This document shows positions 8,282 through 16,722 of a stretch of DNA of 64,000 bases, piece by piece. Made by a program: the position numbers and the translations under genes. A model generated the notes under the pieces. It was not told where the DNA came from. It saw only the letters and a program-made list of their open reading frames with translations, and made no database searches. Each line of letters starts with the position of its first letter. The first letter of the stretch is position 1. The DNA comes from JAGDVO01 sp964590075 [NCBI: uncultured Aquificales bacterium] (GTDB lineage: Bacteria > Thermosulfidibacterota > Thermosulfidibacteria > Thermosulfidibacterales): positions 62,001-126,000 of the forward strand of contig CAZPXS010000003.1 in assembly GCA_964590075.1 (NCBI GenBank), written 5' to 3'.

Positions 8282-8307
8282 ATTTTGTTAGGCTGATCTA
8301 ACAAAAT
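8282..8307. promoter_or_regulatory. Perfect 10-bp inverted repeat upstream of the feo operon promoter (candidate operator)
   Basis: ATTTTGTTAG (8282-8291), six bases, then CTAACAAAAT (8298-8307): a perfect dyad 7 nt upstream of the -35 box. The TTAG-N6-CTAA core resembles DtxR/MntR-type sites. It could be a second regulator site or a small hairpin. Confidence 0.55.
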
Positions 8308-8340
8308 CTATACTGCCATAATGTCCTATGGGCAAGGTTA

Positions 8341-8368
8341 TTGACAAGTGTTAAAAGATGTATAAATA
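8341..8368 (+). promoter_or_regulatory. Promoter of tRNA-Arg
   Basis: TTGACA (8341-8346) with an AT-rich -10 region (TAAATA at 8363-8368, 16 nt spacing; TATAAA at 8361 is an alternative), about 14 nt ahead of the tRNA. Confidence 0.55.
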
Positions 8369-8381
8369 AATATTACGGAGT

Positions 8382-8455
8382 GCGGCGGTAGCTCAGCAGG
8401 ACAGAGCAGCGGACTTCTAATCCGCTGGTCGGGGGTTCGAATCCTCCCCGCCGCG
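8382..8455 (+). tRNA. tRNA-Arg (anticodon UCU)
   Basis: A complete cloverleaf: acceptor GCGGCGG/CCGCCGC, D arm, anticodon stem GCGGA/TCCGC with loop CTTCTAA (anticodon TCT), and T arm with loop TTCGAAT. The discriminator is G; CCA is not encoded. It reads the AGA codons that dominate Arg use in this window. Confidence 0.96.
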
Positions 8456-8467
8456 CTTGGTTAAACG

Positions 8468-9484
8468 TTAAGAGGACTCAAGTAGCTTCTTTTCCCAAAG
8501 ATACGCAGTTTTACAGATAAGCTTAAGATCATCGTATTTTGGCTTCCATCCTAACTTCTCGGTTATCTTGGAGTTATCGGCAACGAGTATCGCTGGATCT
8601 CCCTCTCTTCTCCCCGTATATTCCACACTAAAGTCCACACCTGTTACTTCCTTCATCGTGTTTATAACCTCAAGTACCGTGTAGCCTCTGCCATATCCGC
8701 AGTTGAATACGTCGCTTTCATTATTCTCAAGATATTCTACAGCCATCACGTGAGCTATAGCTAGATCATCAACATGTATATAGTCCCTGATGCATGTGCC
8801 ATCTCTCGTAGGATAATCTGTACCAAAAACGTACATCTTATCCCTCTTACCAACAGCCGCCTCCGCCGAAACCTTAACAAGATGAGTTGCCTCGGGAAAC
8901 ATCTGACCAAGTCTTATATTTACATCGGCACCTGCAACGTTGAAATACCTCAGAATAACGTACTTAAAGGAAGGATTGGCCTTGGCAACGTCCATTATAA
9001 CTCTCTCACTCATCAACTTACTCATACCATAGGGGTTGATTGGCTCAAGCCTTGCTGTCTCCTTGATCGGTACCTCATCCGGTTCTCCATAAACGGCAGC
9101 TGTGGAGGAAAATACAAATCTGTTAACATTATATCTAAGACAGAGATTAACGAGGTTTATGGTATTCATGGTATTGTTTCTATAGTACTTAATAGGATTT
9201 TTTACACTTTCGGGAACTATTATACTTGCTGCAAAGTGAATAACCACATCGAACCTTTTGGCCTTGAATATCCCTTCTATAAGAGAAAAATCACCGAGAT
9301 CAGCCTCAATAAAATCCAAACTTTTACCCAAACTTTCGGCAATGCTATATAGTGTCCTTATCGCTCTAATTGAACCGGTGGAAAGGTTGTCTATTATCGT
9401 TACCTCATGGTCACTACCCTCCAGAAGCTCCTTAACCACATGGCTACCTATGTATCCCGCACCACCAGTAACAAGTATCCTCAT
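8468..9484 (-). CDS. galE: UDP-glucose 4-epimerase
   Basis: An extended short-chain dehydrogenase (338 aa) that interconverts UDP-glucose and UDP-galactose for polysaccharide or LPS precursors. The NAD-binding motif GGAGYIG is at residues 7-13, SSTAAVYGE holds the catalytic Ser (about 127), and the Y152-x-x-x-K156 pair lies in NPYGMSK. Blocks RYFNVAGAD and RDGTCIRDYIHVDDLA are typical of GalE. Good RBS (GGAGGGG) before ATG. It is a single gene ending close to tRNA-Arg on the other strand. Closely related sugar-nucleotide epimerases are possible, but the full length and motif set favour GalE. Confidence 0.93.
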   Translation of the reverse strand: MRILVTGGAGYIGSHVVKELLEGSDHEVTIIDNLSTGSIRAIRTLYSIAESLGKSLDFIEADLGDFSLIEGIFKAKRFDVVIHFAASIIVPESVKNPIKYYRNNTMNTINLVNLCLRYNVNRFVFSSTAAVYGEPDEVPIKETARLEPINPYGMSKLMSERVIMDVAKANPSFKYVILRYFNVAGADVNIRLGQMFPEATHLVKVSAEAAVGKRDKMYVFGTDYPTRDGTCIRDYIHVDDLAIAHVMAVEYLENNESDVFNCGYGRGYTVLEVINTMKEVTGVDFSVEYTGRREGDPAILVADNSKITEKLGWKPKYDDLKLICKTAYLWEKKLLESS

Positions 9485-9628
9485 AAGCCCCTCCGATTAA
9501 CATAGCCGATAAATTGATCACTATAATAGCACACTTGACATACCCATAGAATATATCGTAAAGTTATAAACATGTGTTCACTAAATGTTAAAAGGGCAAA
9601 GAGTCAAAAGGAAAGGGACTTAAAGTAG

Positions 9629-10171
9629 TTGATTTTAAGGTCCGCCCTGGAAGAGTTCTGTCAAAAAGGTTACCTTAGGGGTAACATGAGAAGTATCGCA
9701 AAAAGAGCCCAAATCGCGGTGGGAACGATCTACAAATACTTCCCTAATAAGAAAGAACTATACAAACAGGTTTTTTTGATGAAAGCTCAAAATGTCCTTG
9801 AAGAAATGAAAAGAGCTTTCAACTTAACACAACTCAGTGCTGAGGATAGATTAAAAAACGTGTTACTAGCAAAATTTAAAAAACTACTCGAATACAGGGA
9901 TTTTGTTAAATTACACATTCAGGAGTTCTGGGAGTCAAGTATAATAGGTATTAACTTTAAAGAGTTTAAAGATATTTACAACCAACAAATAGAAATCATT
10001 GCAAAGCTTCTCGTAGAAATCAACGGTAAGAGTATAGAAGAAAATATCATAACCGCAAATATAATAAGTAGAATTTTTGCATTTTTCCTCATAGAAATGA
10101 TAGTTGAGAATAAGGAGTACTCCTTTGATTATATATGGATGAGACTAAAAAAACCAGTGATAGAGGGATAG
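9629..10171 (+). CDS. TetR-family transcriptional regulator
   Basis: The N-terminal helix-turn-helix (NMRSIAKRAQIAVGTIYKYFPNKKELY, about residues 18-44) is classic TetR; the C-terminal ligand domain is divergent. The start is TTG at 9629, forced by a TAG directly before it, with GGAAAGGGA about 10 nt ahead. This makes the first helix short (MILRSALEEF), so a frameshift further upstream cannot be excluded but none is convincing. It lies 3 nt before emrA and is probably the local repressor of the efflux operon, released by a pump substrate (inference from layout). Confidence 0.85.
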   Translation: MILRSALEEFCQKGYLRGNMRSIAKRAQIAVGTIYKYFPNKKELYKQVFLMKAQNVLEEMKRAFNLTQLSAEDRLKNVLLAKFKKLLEYRDFVKLHIQEFWESSIIGINFKEFKDIYNQQIEIIAKLLVEINGKSIEENIITANIISRIFAFFLIEMIVENKEYSFDYIWMRLKKPVIEG

Positions 10172-10174
10172 GTT

Positions 10175-11308
10175 ATGAATAGTAAGAAGAAAAAAGCCAT
10201 AATCGTACTTTCGATACTCACCGTAATTCTAGTGGTCTTTCTCATCAGATTCATTTATCACAGGATAAAATATGCAGTGACAGACGCAATTTTTGTGAAA
10301 ACGGACAGAATGATATACCTCTCCTTTCCAAAGATTACCGGAAGGATAAAGGCTCTGTACAAAAATGAGGGGGACTACGTTAAGAAAGGTGAGGTGGTTG
10401 CAGAACTCGACTGTAACGACTACGAAGCGAAGGTTAATCAGCTGGAGAACCAACTAAAGGCACAGAAAGAAAAAACGGATAGCATACTTATAGAAAAGAG
10501 CTGGTTGGAGGGAGATATAACATACAGATACGAAAAGGCCTTAAGGGAAAGGGAGCAATTAAGGGCACAGCTTGATAGTATAAAAGCCCAAAGATTAGCC
10601 ACTTTAGCCCAGTTAAAACTCACGGAAAAAGACGTTGAAAGGTATAAGAAACTATACGAGGAACACCTTATATCGAAGAGGGATCTAGAAGGGATAGAGA
10701 CACAATCTAACGTATTGAAAAATCAGGTGGCATCGCTATCGGCACAGGAAGAGAGCATCCTTAGAAAGATCTCGGCTCTAGACAAAGAAATAGCGGGTAT
10801 CCTAAACGAAAGAAAGAAGCTATCTGAATTGGAAAAGACGAGCAAAGAATCAAAGTCTATATCGGAGGCTATAAAGGCACAACTAGAGGAAGCTAAAGTT
10901 TATCGAAACTATTGTAAACTAACGGCACCTGTTGACGGTTACATAGCTAAGAAATTCCACTCAGAGGGAGATGTGGTAGGACCGGGAGAAACAATATACG
11001 CCGAGGTGGATCCAAGGGAGATATATGTACTTGTGTTACTGGAGGAAAACAAACTCAAAGGTATAAAGAAGGGATGCAAGGCAAAGGTAAAACTGGATGC
11101 CTATCCAAAGGAGGAGTTTGAAGGAGTCGTAAGTGAAATATTACCAGCTACCGCACAGGAGTTCGCCCTTGTACCGAGAGATATATCTGCAGGAGAATTC
11201 ACAAAGCTCGCGCAGAGAGTACCTGTTAAGATAAAAATCACAAAGGGTAAGATAGAGCTACTTAGGGTCGGATTAGGAGGAGAGGTAGAAATTAGGAGAG
11301 AGAACTAA
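10175..11308 (+). CDS. HlyD/EmrA-family membrane fusion protein
   Basis: The periplasmic adaptor of a tripartite drug efflux pump (377 aa). A single N-terminal membrane anchor (IIVLSILTVILVVFLIRFI) is followed by the first half of the lipoyl domain (KNEGDYVKKGEVVAELD), a long coiled-coil hairpin (about residues 80-240) and the second lipoyl half (LTAPVDGYIAKKFHSEGDVV), then a beta-barrel domain. Sits between the TetR gene (3 nt) and the EmrB gene (stop and start overlap by one base). No TolC-type outer-membrane partner is in the window, so one must come from elsewhere. Confidence 0.9.
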   Translation: MNSKKKKAIIVLSILTVILVVFLIRFIYHRIKYAVTDAIFVKTDRMIYLSFPKITGRIKALYKNEGDYVKKGEVVAELDCNDYEAKVNQLENQLKAQKEKTDSILIEKSWLEGDITYRYEKALREREQLRAQLDSIKAQRLATLAQLKLTEKDVERYKKLYEEHLISKRDLEGIETQSNVLKNQVASLSAQEESILRKISALDKEIAGILNERKKLSELEKTSKESKSISEAIKAQLEEAKVYRNYCKLTAPVDGYIAKKFHSEGDVVGPGETIYAEVDPREIYVLVLLEENKLKGIKKGCKAKVKLDAYPKEEFEGVVSEILPATAQEFALVPRDISAGEFTKLAQRVPVKIKITKGKIELLRVGLGGEVEIRREN

Positions 11309-12879
11309 TGGCTGAACTCTCCGCAGGTCATCTATTCTACTATCCCGTATCCAAGTTAGAGAGAGTGCTCATCACCCTGATGATAATGGTGGGCTTCTTT
11401 ATGGCTATCCTCGATACAACGATTGTAGATGTTGTCCTACCCAAGATGATGGGACCACTCTCAACCGATCTATACGGTGTTCAATGGGTTGTTACAAGTT
11501 ACATGACAGCTGCAGCGGTTGGTCTAATATTCGTCGTATCTCTAGCCCCATGGATAGGTTACGGTAGAACCTTCAACGTAGGTTTAGCTATATTTACCGT
11601 TGCGAGTTTCTTCTGCGCAAACGCAAATAGCCTCGGGGAGATGATACTCTGGAGGGTAATTCAAGGGTTTGGAGAATCCTTTATAACCGCAAGTGCCCAA
11701 ACTATACTCATTGCAGTTTATCCACCGGAAAAAAGAGGACTCGCGATGGGTATATTCGGACTGGGAGTCAGTTTTGCACCAGCACTGGGCCCCACACTGG
11801 GAGGGTTCATAACGGAACACTTCTCATGGCGTTGGATATTCTATATAAACGTCCCAACTGGAATAATAAATTTCATAGCTGTGCTGATGATGTTACCCAA
11901 AGATATAGGAAAAACTGGCAAATTTAGCTTCAACTTTAGAAGCTATATATTCCTCTCAGTAGCAACAATCTCCCTTCTCATCCTCCTATCAAAGGGACAA
12001 CAACTTGGTTGGTTTCAATCGGATTTTATAGCCTATCTCGCCTTCGCTAGTGGCATATCCTTTCTGCTATACTTCATAAGTGAACTCGCATCCAGAACCC
12101 CACTACTTGACCTATCGATATATCTGATACCCGAATTTGGTCTTACCATGGGTTTTCACTTTTTTGTGCTTGGTTTTTCCATGTATCAGATATTTTACCT
12201 TCTACCCCTCTACTATGAAAATGTAAAAGGTCTAACAACTCTCCAGACTGGATTACACATGTTAGCATTTGCAGCCTTTATAGGGACCTTTTCTCTGATA
12301 TCCGGATACCTCAGTGATAAGATAAGACCCGAAAGGATCCTGGTCTTTTCATTTACCGTCTATAGTATCACAGCCCTATTTCTATTACCCAAACTTGAAT
12401 ATTACACCCCAAGCTGGAGAGCGGCTATGCTGACAATCCCTGTAGGTATAGCTATGGGAACCTTCTTTGCCCCTATAACAAGAATAACACTATCGAACCT
12501 TGGCCCAAAAACAGGACTTGGTGTAGTTCTACTACACTACCAGAGATTTATAGGGGCATCCTTTGGTACCGCAATAGCTACAAACACCTTGGAAAAGGTT
12601 AAAAACTTTTACATAGAACAGATAGGAATAGTACAAAATCAGATTTATACTAAGCTAGTTCTATCAAACCCATATCAGCTCATGGATAAGTTCTTCACCG
12701 ATAGGATCGCTTATCTAAAAAGCTACGCTCTTCTTAAGAAATTACAGGAGTTAATGGCAACAAGCTGGGCTTTCCAAGAGGTATTTAGAAGGAGTTATTA
12801 TTTTGCACTCATTGGAGCAAGCCTACTTTTCATACTTATAATAAGAAACACCCTTAAGTATAGAAAAGTTTCATCCTAA
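11308..12879 (+). CDS. EmrB/QacA-type (DHA2) multidrug efflux MFS transporter
   Basis: A 523-aa, 14-segment major facilitator protein. The family C motif in TM5 is visible (GLGVSFAPALGPTLGG), with motif D1 near TM1 (LDTTIVDVVLPKM) and SWRWIFYINVPTG after TM6. With EmrA it should export hydrophobic compounds or metabolites using the proton gradient. The start overlaps the emrA stop (TAATG). Its 3' end overlaps the stop codon of the opposing beta-CASP nuclease gene, leaving no terminator. The substrate is unknown. Confidence 0.9.
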   Translation: MAELSAGHLFYYPVSKLERVLITLMIMVGFFMAILDTTIVDVVLPKMMGPLSTDLYGVQWVVTSYMTAAAVGLIFVVSLAPWIGYGRTFNVGLAIFTVASFFCANANSLGEMILWRVIQGFGESFITASAQTILIAVYPPEKRGLAMGIFGLGVSFAPALGPTLGGFITEHFSWRWIFYINVPTGIINFIAVLMMLPKDIGKTGKFSFNFRSYIFLSVATISLLILLSKGQQLGWFQSDFIAYLAFASGISFLLYFISELASRTPLLDLSIYLIPEFGLTMGFHFFVLGFSMYQIFYLLPLYYENVKGLTTLQTGLHMLAFAAFIGTFSLISGYLSDKIRPERILVFSFTVYSITALFLLPKLEYYTPSWRAAMLTIPVGIAMGTFFAPITRITLSNLGPKTGLGVVLLHYQRFIGASFGTAIATNTLEKVKNFYIEQIGIVQNQIYTKLVLSNPYQLMDKFFTDRIAYLKSYALLKKLQELMATSWAFQEVFRRSYYFALIGASLLFILIIRNTLKYRKVSS

Positions 12880-14249
12880 AGTGGATATACCTCATAAAGG
12901 GAAGGGGTAATTACCTCTTTAACCGAAAGTGCTTCCTTAAGGGAGTTCCTCGCCTCATCCTCACCATGAACTATAAATACCTTATTAGCATGAGAGGTTT
13001 CTATCCAATCGATAAGGTCGCTTTTTCCAATATGGGAAGAAAAGCCGTTTATGGTGTAGATTTTTGCCCTCACCTTATACAAACTACCCATTATCTCTAC
13101 TTCTTTCTTACCATCTACAATATCACGCCCCAAGGTTCCAACTGCCTGGAATCCTACAAAGACTATAGCTGATTCTTCCTTCCAAATGTTATGTTTAAGG
13201 TGGTGCAAAATCCTACCACCGTTACACATACCGGACCCAGCAATTACTATAACTCCACGCATATGATTTATAGCCTTCGACTCTTCCACATCTTCCACGA
13301 TCTCTAGATAGGTAAAGTCAAATGGATCTATCCCCCTTCTAATCTCATCCTGAATCTCTCGTCTTAAGTACTCTCTATGACGTCTCATTATCGTTATGAC
13401 CTCACTCGCCATAGGGGAATCGAGAAAAACCCTCGTTGGAGGTATCTCCCTTTTCTCCATAAGTTTCTTTAAAATATAGATCACTTCCTGAGCCCTCTCT
13501 ACGGCAAAGGCAGGAATAATAACATTACCACCATAGCGGAGAGTCTCTATCACAGCTTCCTTAAATTCCTCTATACTCTCCGGATAACTCTTATGATCCC
13601 TATTACCATAGGTAGATTCAGTAACAACAATATCGGCATATGGGGGTGGATCAGGATCACTCGTTAAGGGCTTGTTTCTATTACCAAGATCCCCTGAGAA
13701 TATTATACTAAAATTATCAGTTCTTACTTCAACAAAGGATGAACCGAGAATATGACCAGCATTATGAAGAGTAACCTCAATATCCTTGAGTTTTAAACCC
13801 TTACCGTAACCCCTAACCGGTGCAAAGTAATTAAAACTATCGAGAACTTCCATTGTACAGTAGAGGGGAGGTAGTGGCGGTTCTTTCCCTAATCTTTCAC
13901 TATTCTTCTTCTCCCTTTTATAATCCTCACATTTAAGCTTACCAGCATCAAGTAACACCACTTTCGCTATGTCACTTGTAGCATCGGTACAGATTATTTT
14001 ACCTCTAAAACCACCTTTAACGAGTAAAGGAATCCTTCCACAGTGATCGAGATGCCCATGGGTAAGTATGAGATAATCTATAGACCTAGGGTCAAACTTA
14101 AAGGACTCGTAATTTTTCAACTCATCCTCAACCGCTCCCTGAAATAAACCACAGTCTACTAGAATCCTCGTCCCCTTATACTCCAAGAGAAAACAGGATC
14201 CAGTAACCCCTCCTGCAGCTCCATGAAAGGATAGGTTACCGTAGGCCAC
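12876..14249 (-). CDS. MBL-fold beta-CASP ribonuclease (RNA exonuclease/CPSF73-like)
   Basis: A 457-aa metallo-beta-lactamase plus beta-CASP plus RMMBL protein. Zinc motifs: LTHGHLDHCGRIP (motif 2, about residues 63-75), NAGHILGSSFVEV (motif 3), FSGDLG (motif 4). beta-CASP motif B is SGMCNGGRILHHLKHN, and the C-terminal RMMBL histidine lies in VHGEDEARNSL. Homologues cut or trim RNA; TTHA0252-type bacterial enzymes are the closest model. It shares 14 nt with pyrE upstream, so it is translated with it. The family is certain, the RNA substrate not known. Confidence 0.9.
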   Translation of the reverse strand: MAYGNLSFHGAAGGVTGSCFLLEYKGTRILVDCGLFQGAVEDELKNYESFKFDPRSIDYLILTHGHLDHCGRIPLLVKGGFRGKIICTDATSDIAKVVLLDAGKLKCEDYKREKKNSERLGKEPPLPPLYCTMEVLDSFNYFAPVRGYGKGLKLKDIEVTLHNAGHILGSSFVEVRTDNFSIIFSGDLGNRNKPLTSDPDPPPYADIVVTESTYGNRDHKSYPESIEEFKEAVIETLRYGGNVIIPAFAVERAQEVIYILKKLMEKREIPPTRVFLDSPMASEVITIMRRHREYLRREIQDEIRRGIDPFDFTYLEIVEDVEESKAINHMRGVIVIAGSGMCNGGRILHHLKHNIWKEESAIVFVGFQAVGTLGRDIVDGKKEVEIMGSLYKVRAKIYTINGFSSHIGKSDLIDWIETSHANKVFIVHGEDEARNSLKEALSVKEVITPSLYEVYPL

Positions 14250-14832
14250 TATGCTTCTCCAGATAAGCTTTCTTTAACTCCTCAACCTCAAATATAGCCC
14301 ATATAGGAAGGTTCAATTTCAAGAATTCCTCTTCCTTCTCCTCGGGTCTCAACACTATAGCCACTATCCCGACGATATCCACACCCAACTCCCTTAGGGC
14401 TCGATAAGCTTTCAGTGTAGAGGATCCGGTAGTTATGACATCCTCTATGATTACAACTCTATCGCCTTCCTTAAGGTTCCCCTCTACCAATCTACCCGTC
14501 CCGTGATCCTTCTGTTCCTTCCTTACCACAAAGGCCTTTATAGGCTTACCCCTAAGGTAACTCGTATAACTAACCGCATAGGCTATAGGATCCGCACCAA
14601 GTGTTAAACCACCAACGGCATCAATATCCAAGTTTTCCAACATATCGAATATTATATTACCTATAAGATAGAGTCCCTCAGGATCCATAGTAACAGGTTT
14701 GCAATTTACATAGTAATTACTGATTCTACCGGACACCAACTTAAACTTTGGTTCCTCGCTATAGAGGAAAGATCTTTCAATAAGTAGCTCCTTAAGTTTC
14801 TCCCTGAAACTGTCCTCTTTTTGCCTTACCAT
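14236..14832 (-). CDS. pyrE: Orotate phosphoribosyltransferase
   Basis: Makes OMP from orotate and PRPP in pyrimidine synthesis (198 aa). The PRPP-binding loop VVIIEDVITTGSSTLKA is at about residues 117-133; the N-terminal orotate motif FKLVSGRISNYYVNCK and the flexible-loop region RKEQKDHGTGRLVEG are present. The ATG at 14832 lies 41 nt inside the upstream Rrf2 gene; if a later codon is used the overlap shrinks, but the first conserved helix (REKLKELLIERSF) follows directly. The operon rrf2-pyrE-RNase is an unusual mix. Confidence 0.93.
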   Translation of the reverse strand: MVRQKEDSFREKLKELLIERSFLYSEEPKFKLVSGRISNYYVNCKPVTMDPEGLYLIGNIIFDMLENLDIDAVGGLTLGADPIAYAVSYTSYLRGKPIKAFVVRKEQKDHGTGRLVEGNLKEGDRVVIIEDVITTGSSTLKAYRALRELGVDIVGIVAIVLRPEEKEEEFLKLNLPIWAIFEVEELKKAYLEKHSGLR

Positions 14833-15226
14833 AGTCTACAATTAAATCAGAAATCTTAGTTCTATTCAATAGATCAACGATAATACCTTGCAAGTTTTCC
14901 CAGAACACTCTGAGTTTACATATATTAACGAAATTACATATATCAGCATCAACCAAACAGGGACTAATCACTATATGGCCATCTATCGCTTCTATAACCT
15001 CCATCAAACTTATCTCAGAAGGATCCTTAGCAAGCTTTATCCCACCGGTTTTCCCTCGATACGTAAATACTATCTTTTTGGCAGAAAGACTGGCTATTAT
15101 TCTTGGTAGAAAAGATCTAGGAACATCAATTATTTCGGCTATCTCGTCTGTAGTGTACTTCTTGTCTTTATTTAGAGCCATAAATATCAACATCCTTATA
15201 GCATAGTCGACCTGCCGAGTTATCAT
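14792..15226 (-). CDS. Rrf2/IscR-family Fe-S-type transcriptional regulator
   Basis: A 144-aa winged-helix regulator (TTDEIAEIIDVPRSFLPRIIASLSAKKIVFTYRGKTGGIKLA) with the three-cysteine cluster site C90-x6-C97-x5-C103, the pattern used by IscR and NsrR to bind an Fe-S cluster. It therefore probably senses Fe-S status, oxygen or NO. It heads an operon with pyrE and a beta-CASP RNase and is divergent from bioA (biotin synthesis feeds Fe-S enzymes such as BioB). A 6-bp dyad at 15304-15319 between the two genes could be its site. RBS AGGAGG. Confidence 0.9.
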   Translation of the reverse strand: MITRQVDYAIRMLIFMALNKDKKYTTDEIAEIIDVPRSFLPRIIASLSAKKIVFTYRGKTGGIKLAKDPSEISLMEVIEAIDGHIVISPCLVDADICNFVNICKLRVFWENLQGIIVDLLNRTKISDLIVDYGKAKRGQFQGET

Positions 15227-15255
15227 GCATCCTCCTTTTTTGATTCTATTTATTT

Positions 15256-15283
15256 AAAATACAATAATTACATAATTTGTCAA
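15256..15283 (-). promoter_or_regulatory. Promoter of rrf2-pyrE operon
   Basis: A perfect -35 TTGACA (15278-15283), 16 nt, then TATTTT (15256-15261) on the minus strand, 30 nt before the rrf2 start. Confidence 0.5.
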
Positions 15284-15303
15284 TATAAGGTTGTGCTCGT
15301 TTA

Positions 15304-15319
15304 CAAAATCAGAATTTTG
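15304..15319. promoter_or_regulatory. Short dyad between rrf2 and bioA (possible operator)
   Basis: CAAAAT (15304-15309), CAGA, ATTTTG (15314-15319). It lies upstream of the rrf2 -35 box and within the bioA leader/promoter region. The match is short, so low weight. Confidence 0.25.
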
Positions 15320-15375
15320 GTCTAAATAGTAACTTAATTTCTAAAACCGCTTAGACATAACCAGGGAGGGAAGGG

Positions 15376-16722
15376 ATGTATAGCTACGAGGATCTAAAAA
15401 AATGGGATTTTGAATATTTCTGGCATCCCTTCACCCAGATGAAAGAGTATATGGAAAGAGCCCCTGTAATAATAGAAAGGGGAGAGGGGATATTCCTATA
15501 CGATGTAAAGGGGAATAGATATATAGATGGAGTATCCTCACTTTGGGTGAACGTACATGGCCATAACAGAGAGGAACTAAATAAAGCTATAATTGAACAA
15601 CTCTCCAAAATAGCACACTCAACGACACTTGGTATATCAAACATACCGGCTATACTACTTGCCAAAAAGCTCGTAGAAATAACACCAAAAAGGTTAACAA
15701 AAGTTTTCTTCTCCGATACCGGTGCCTGCGCTATGGAGATAGCGATAAAGATGGCATACCACTACTGGCAGAATCTAGGCTTTAAAAGTAAGAAAAAGTT
15801 CTTAGCTATTAGAAATGGCTACCATGGAGATACTATAGGAGCAATGAGTGTTGGAGGTATAGACCTCTTCCATTCAGTCTATAGGCCCTTACTATTTGAG
15901 AACTATTTCGCCCCAAGTCCCTACTGTTATAGATGTGAGTTCAACTTAAAAAGGGATAACTGTGGTTTACTCTGCTTAGATAAACTCGAGGAGATGGCGA
16001 AAAAACACAGAGACGAGATATGTGCCATTGTTGCGGAAAGTGCCATTCAGGCTGCAGGAGGAATGATAGTTTACCCGGAAGGTTACATGAAAGGGTTGAG
16101 GGAAATAGCCGATAGATACGAGCTGCTACTTATACTCGATGAAGTAGCTGTGGGATTTGGTAGAACCGGTAAAATGTGGGGATGTGATCATGAAAATGTA
16201 GAACCAGACATAATGGCTATTGCTAAGGGTTTAACCGGTGGCTATCTACCCGTTGCGGCAACCCTCGTTTCCGAAAAGGTATATAACGCCTTTCTTGGCG
16301 ATTATACGAAAACCTTCTACCACGGTCATACCTATACGGGAAATCCCTTAGGTTGCGCCTGTGCCATTAAGAGCATAGAACTATTCGAAAAGGATAAAAC
16401 GCTCGAAAAACTACAGCCAAAGATAGAACACCTTAGAAAAAGGCTTGAAGAATTTTATGAACTGAGGCACGTTGGAGATGTGAGACAAAAAGGTTTTATA
16501 GCTGGTATAGAACTGGTAAAGGATAAAAAAACAAAGGAACCTTTCCCATATGGGGAAAGAACTGGTTTTAAGGTTATATATAAAGCCAGAGAAAGGGAAG
16601 TACTGATAAGACCATTGGGAGATGTTATAGTGATAATGCCACCACTTATCATAGATATGGAAAACCTTGATAAACTGATAGATGTTATAAAATGGGCCAT
16701 AAAGGAGGTTACGGAGAAATGA
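15376..16722 (+). CDS. bioA: Adenosylmethionine-8-amino-7-oxononanoate aminotransferase
   Basis: A class III PLP aminotransferase (448 aa) making DAPA in biotin synthesis. The BioA-specific start ([10 protein letters not shown]) and [12 protein letters not shown] are present, as are [15 protein letters not shown], the PLP Asp in [14 protein letters not shown], and the Schiff-base Lys in [13 protein letters not shown] (about residue 285). [21 protein letters not shown] is the Cys-bearing insert often seen in this branch. Strong RBS (GGGAGGGAAGGG). First gene of bioA-tyrS-DUF4416-comM; no other biotin genes are in the window. Confidence 0.93.
   Translation: MYSYEDLKKWDFEYFWHPFTQMKEYMERAPVIIERGEGIFLYDVKGNRYIDGVSSLWVNVHGHNREELNKAIIEQLSKIAHSTTLGISNIPAILLAKKLVEITPKRLTKVFFSDTGACAMEIAIKMAYHYWQNLGFKSKKKFLAIRNGYHGDTIGAMSVGGIDLFHSVYRPLLFENYFAPSPYCYRCEFNLKRDNCGLLCLDKLEEMAKKHRDEICAIVAESAIQAAGGMIVYPEGYMKGLREIADRYELLLILDEVAVGFGRTGKMWGCDHENVEPDIMAIAKGLTGGYLPVAATLVSEKVYNAFLGDYTKTFYHGHTYTGNPLGCACAIKSIELFEKDKTLEKLQPKIEHLRKRLEEFYELRHVGDVRQKGFIAGIELVKDKKTKEPFPYGERTGFKVIYKAREREVLIRPLGDVIVIMPPLIIDMENLDKLIDVIKWAIKEVTEK

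Noticed and set aside
8774-9352. 192-codon open frame opposite to galE
   Set aside because: Fully inside galE on the other strand, no recognisable domain.
9541-9628. TetR operator (AACATGTGTTCACTAAATGTT-like stretch) before the efflux operon
   Set aside because: Only about 12 of 21 positions are symmetrical and no convincing -10/-35 pair surrounds it.
16692-16718. Upstream start for tyrS
   Set aside because: Would place 9 extra codons inside bioA and read through the RBS AAAGGAGGT; the ATG at 16719 is better.
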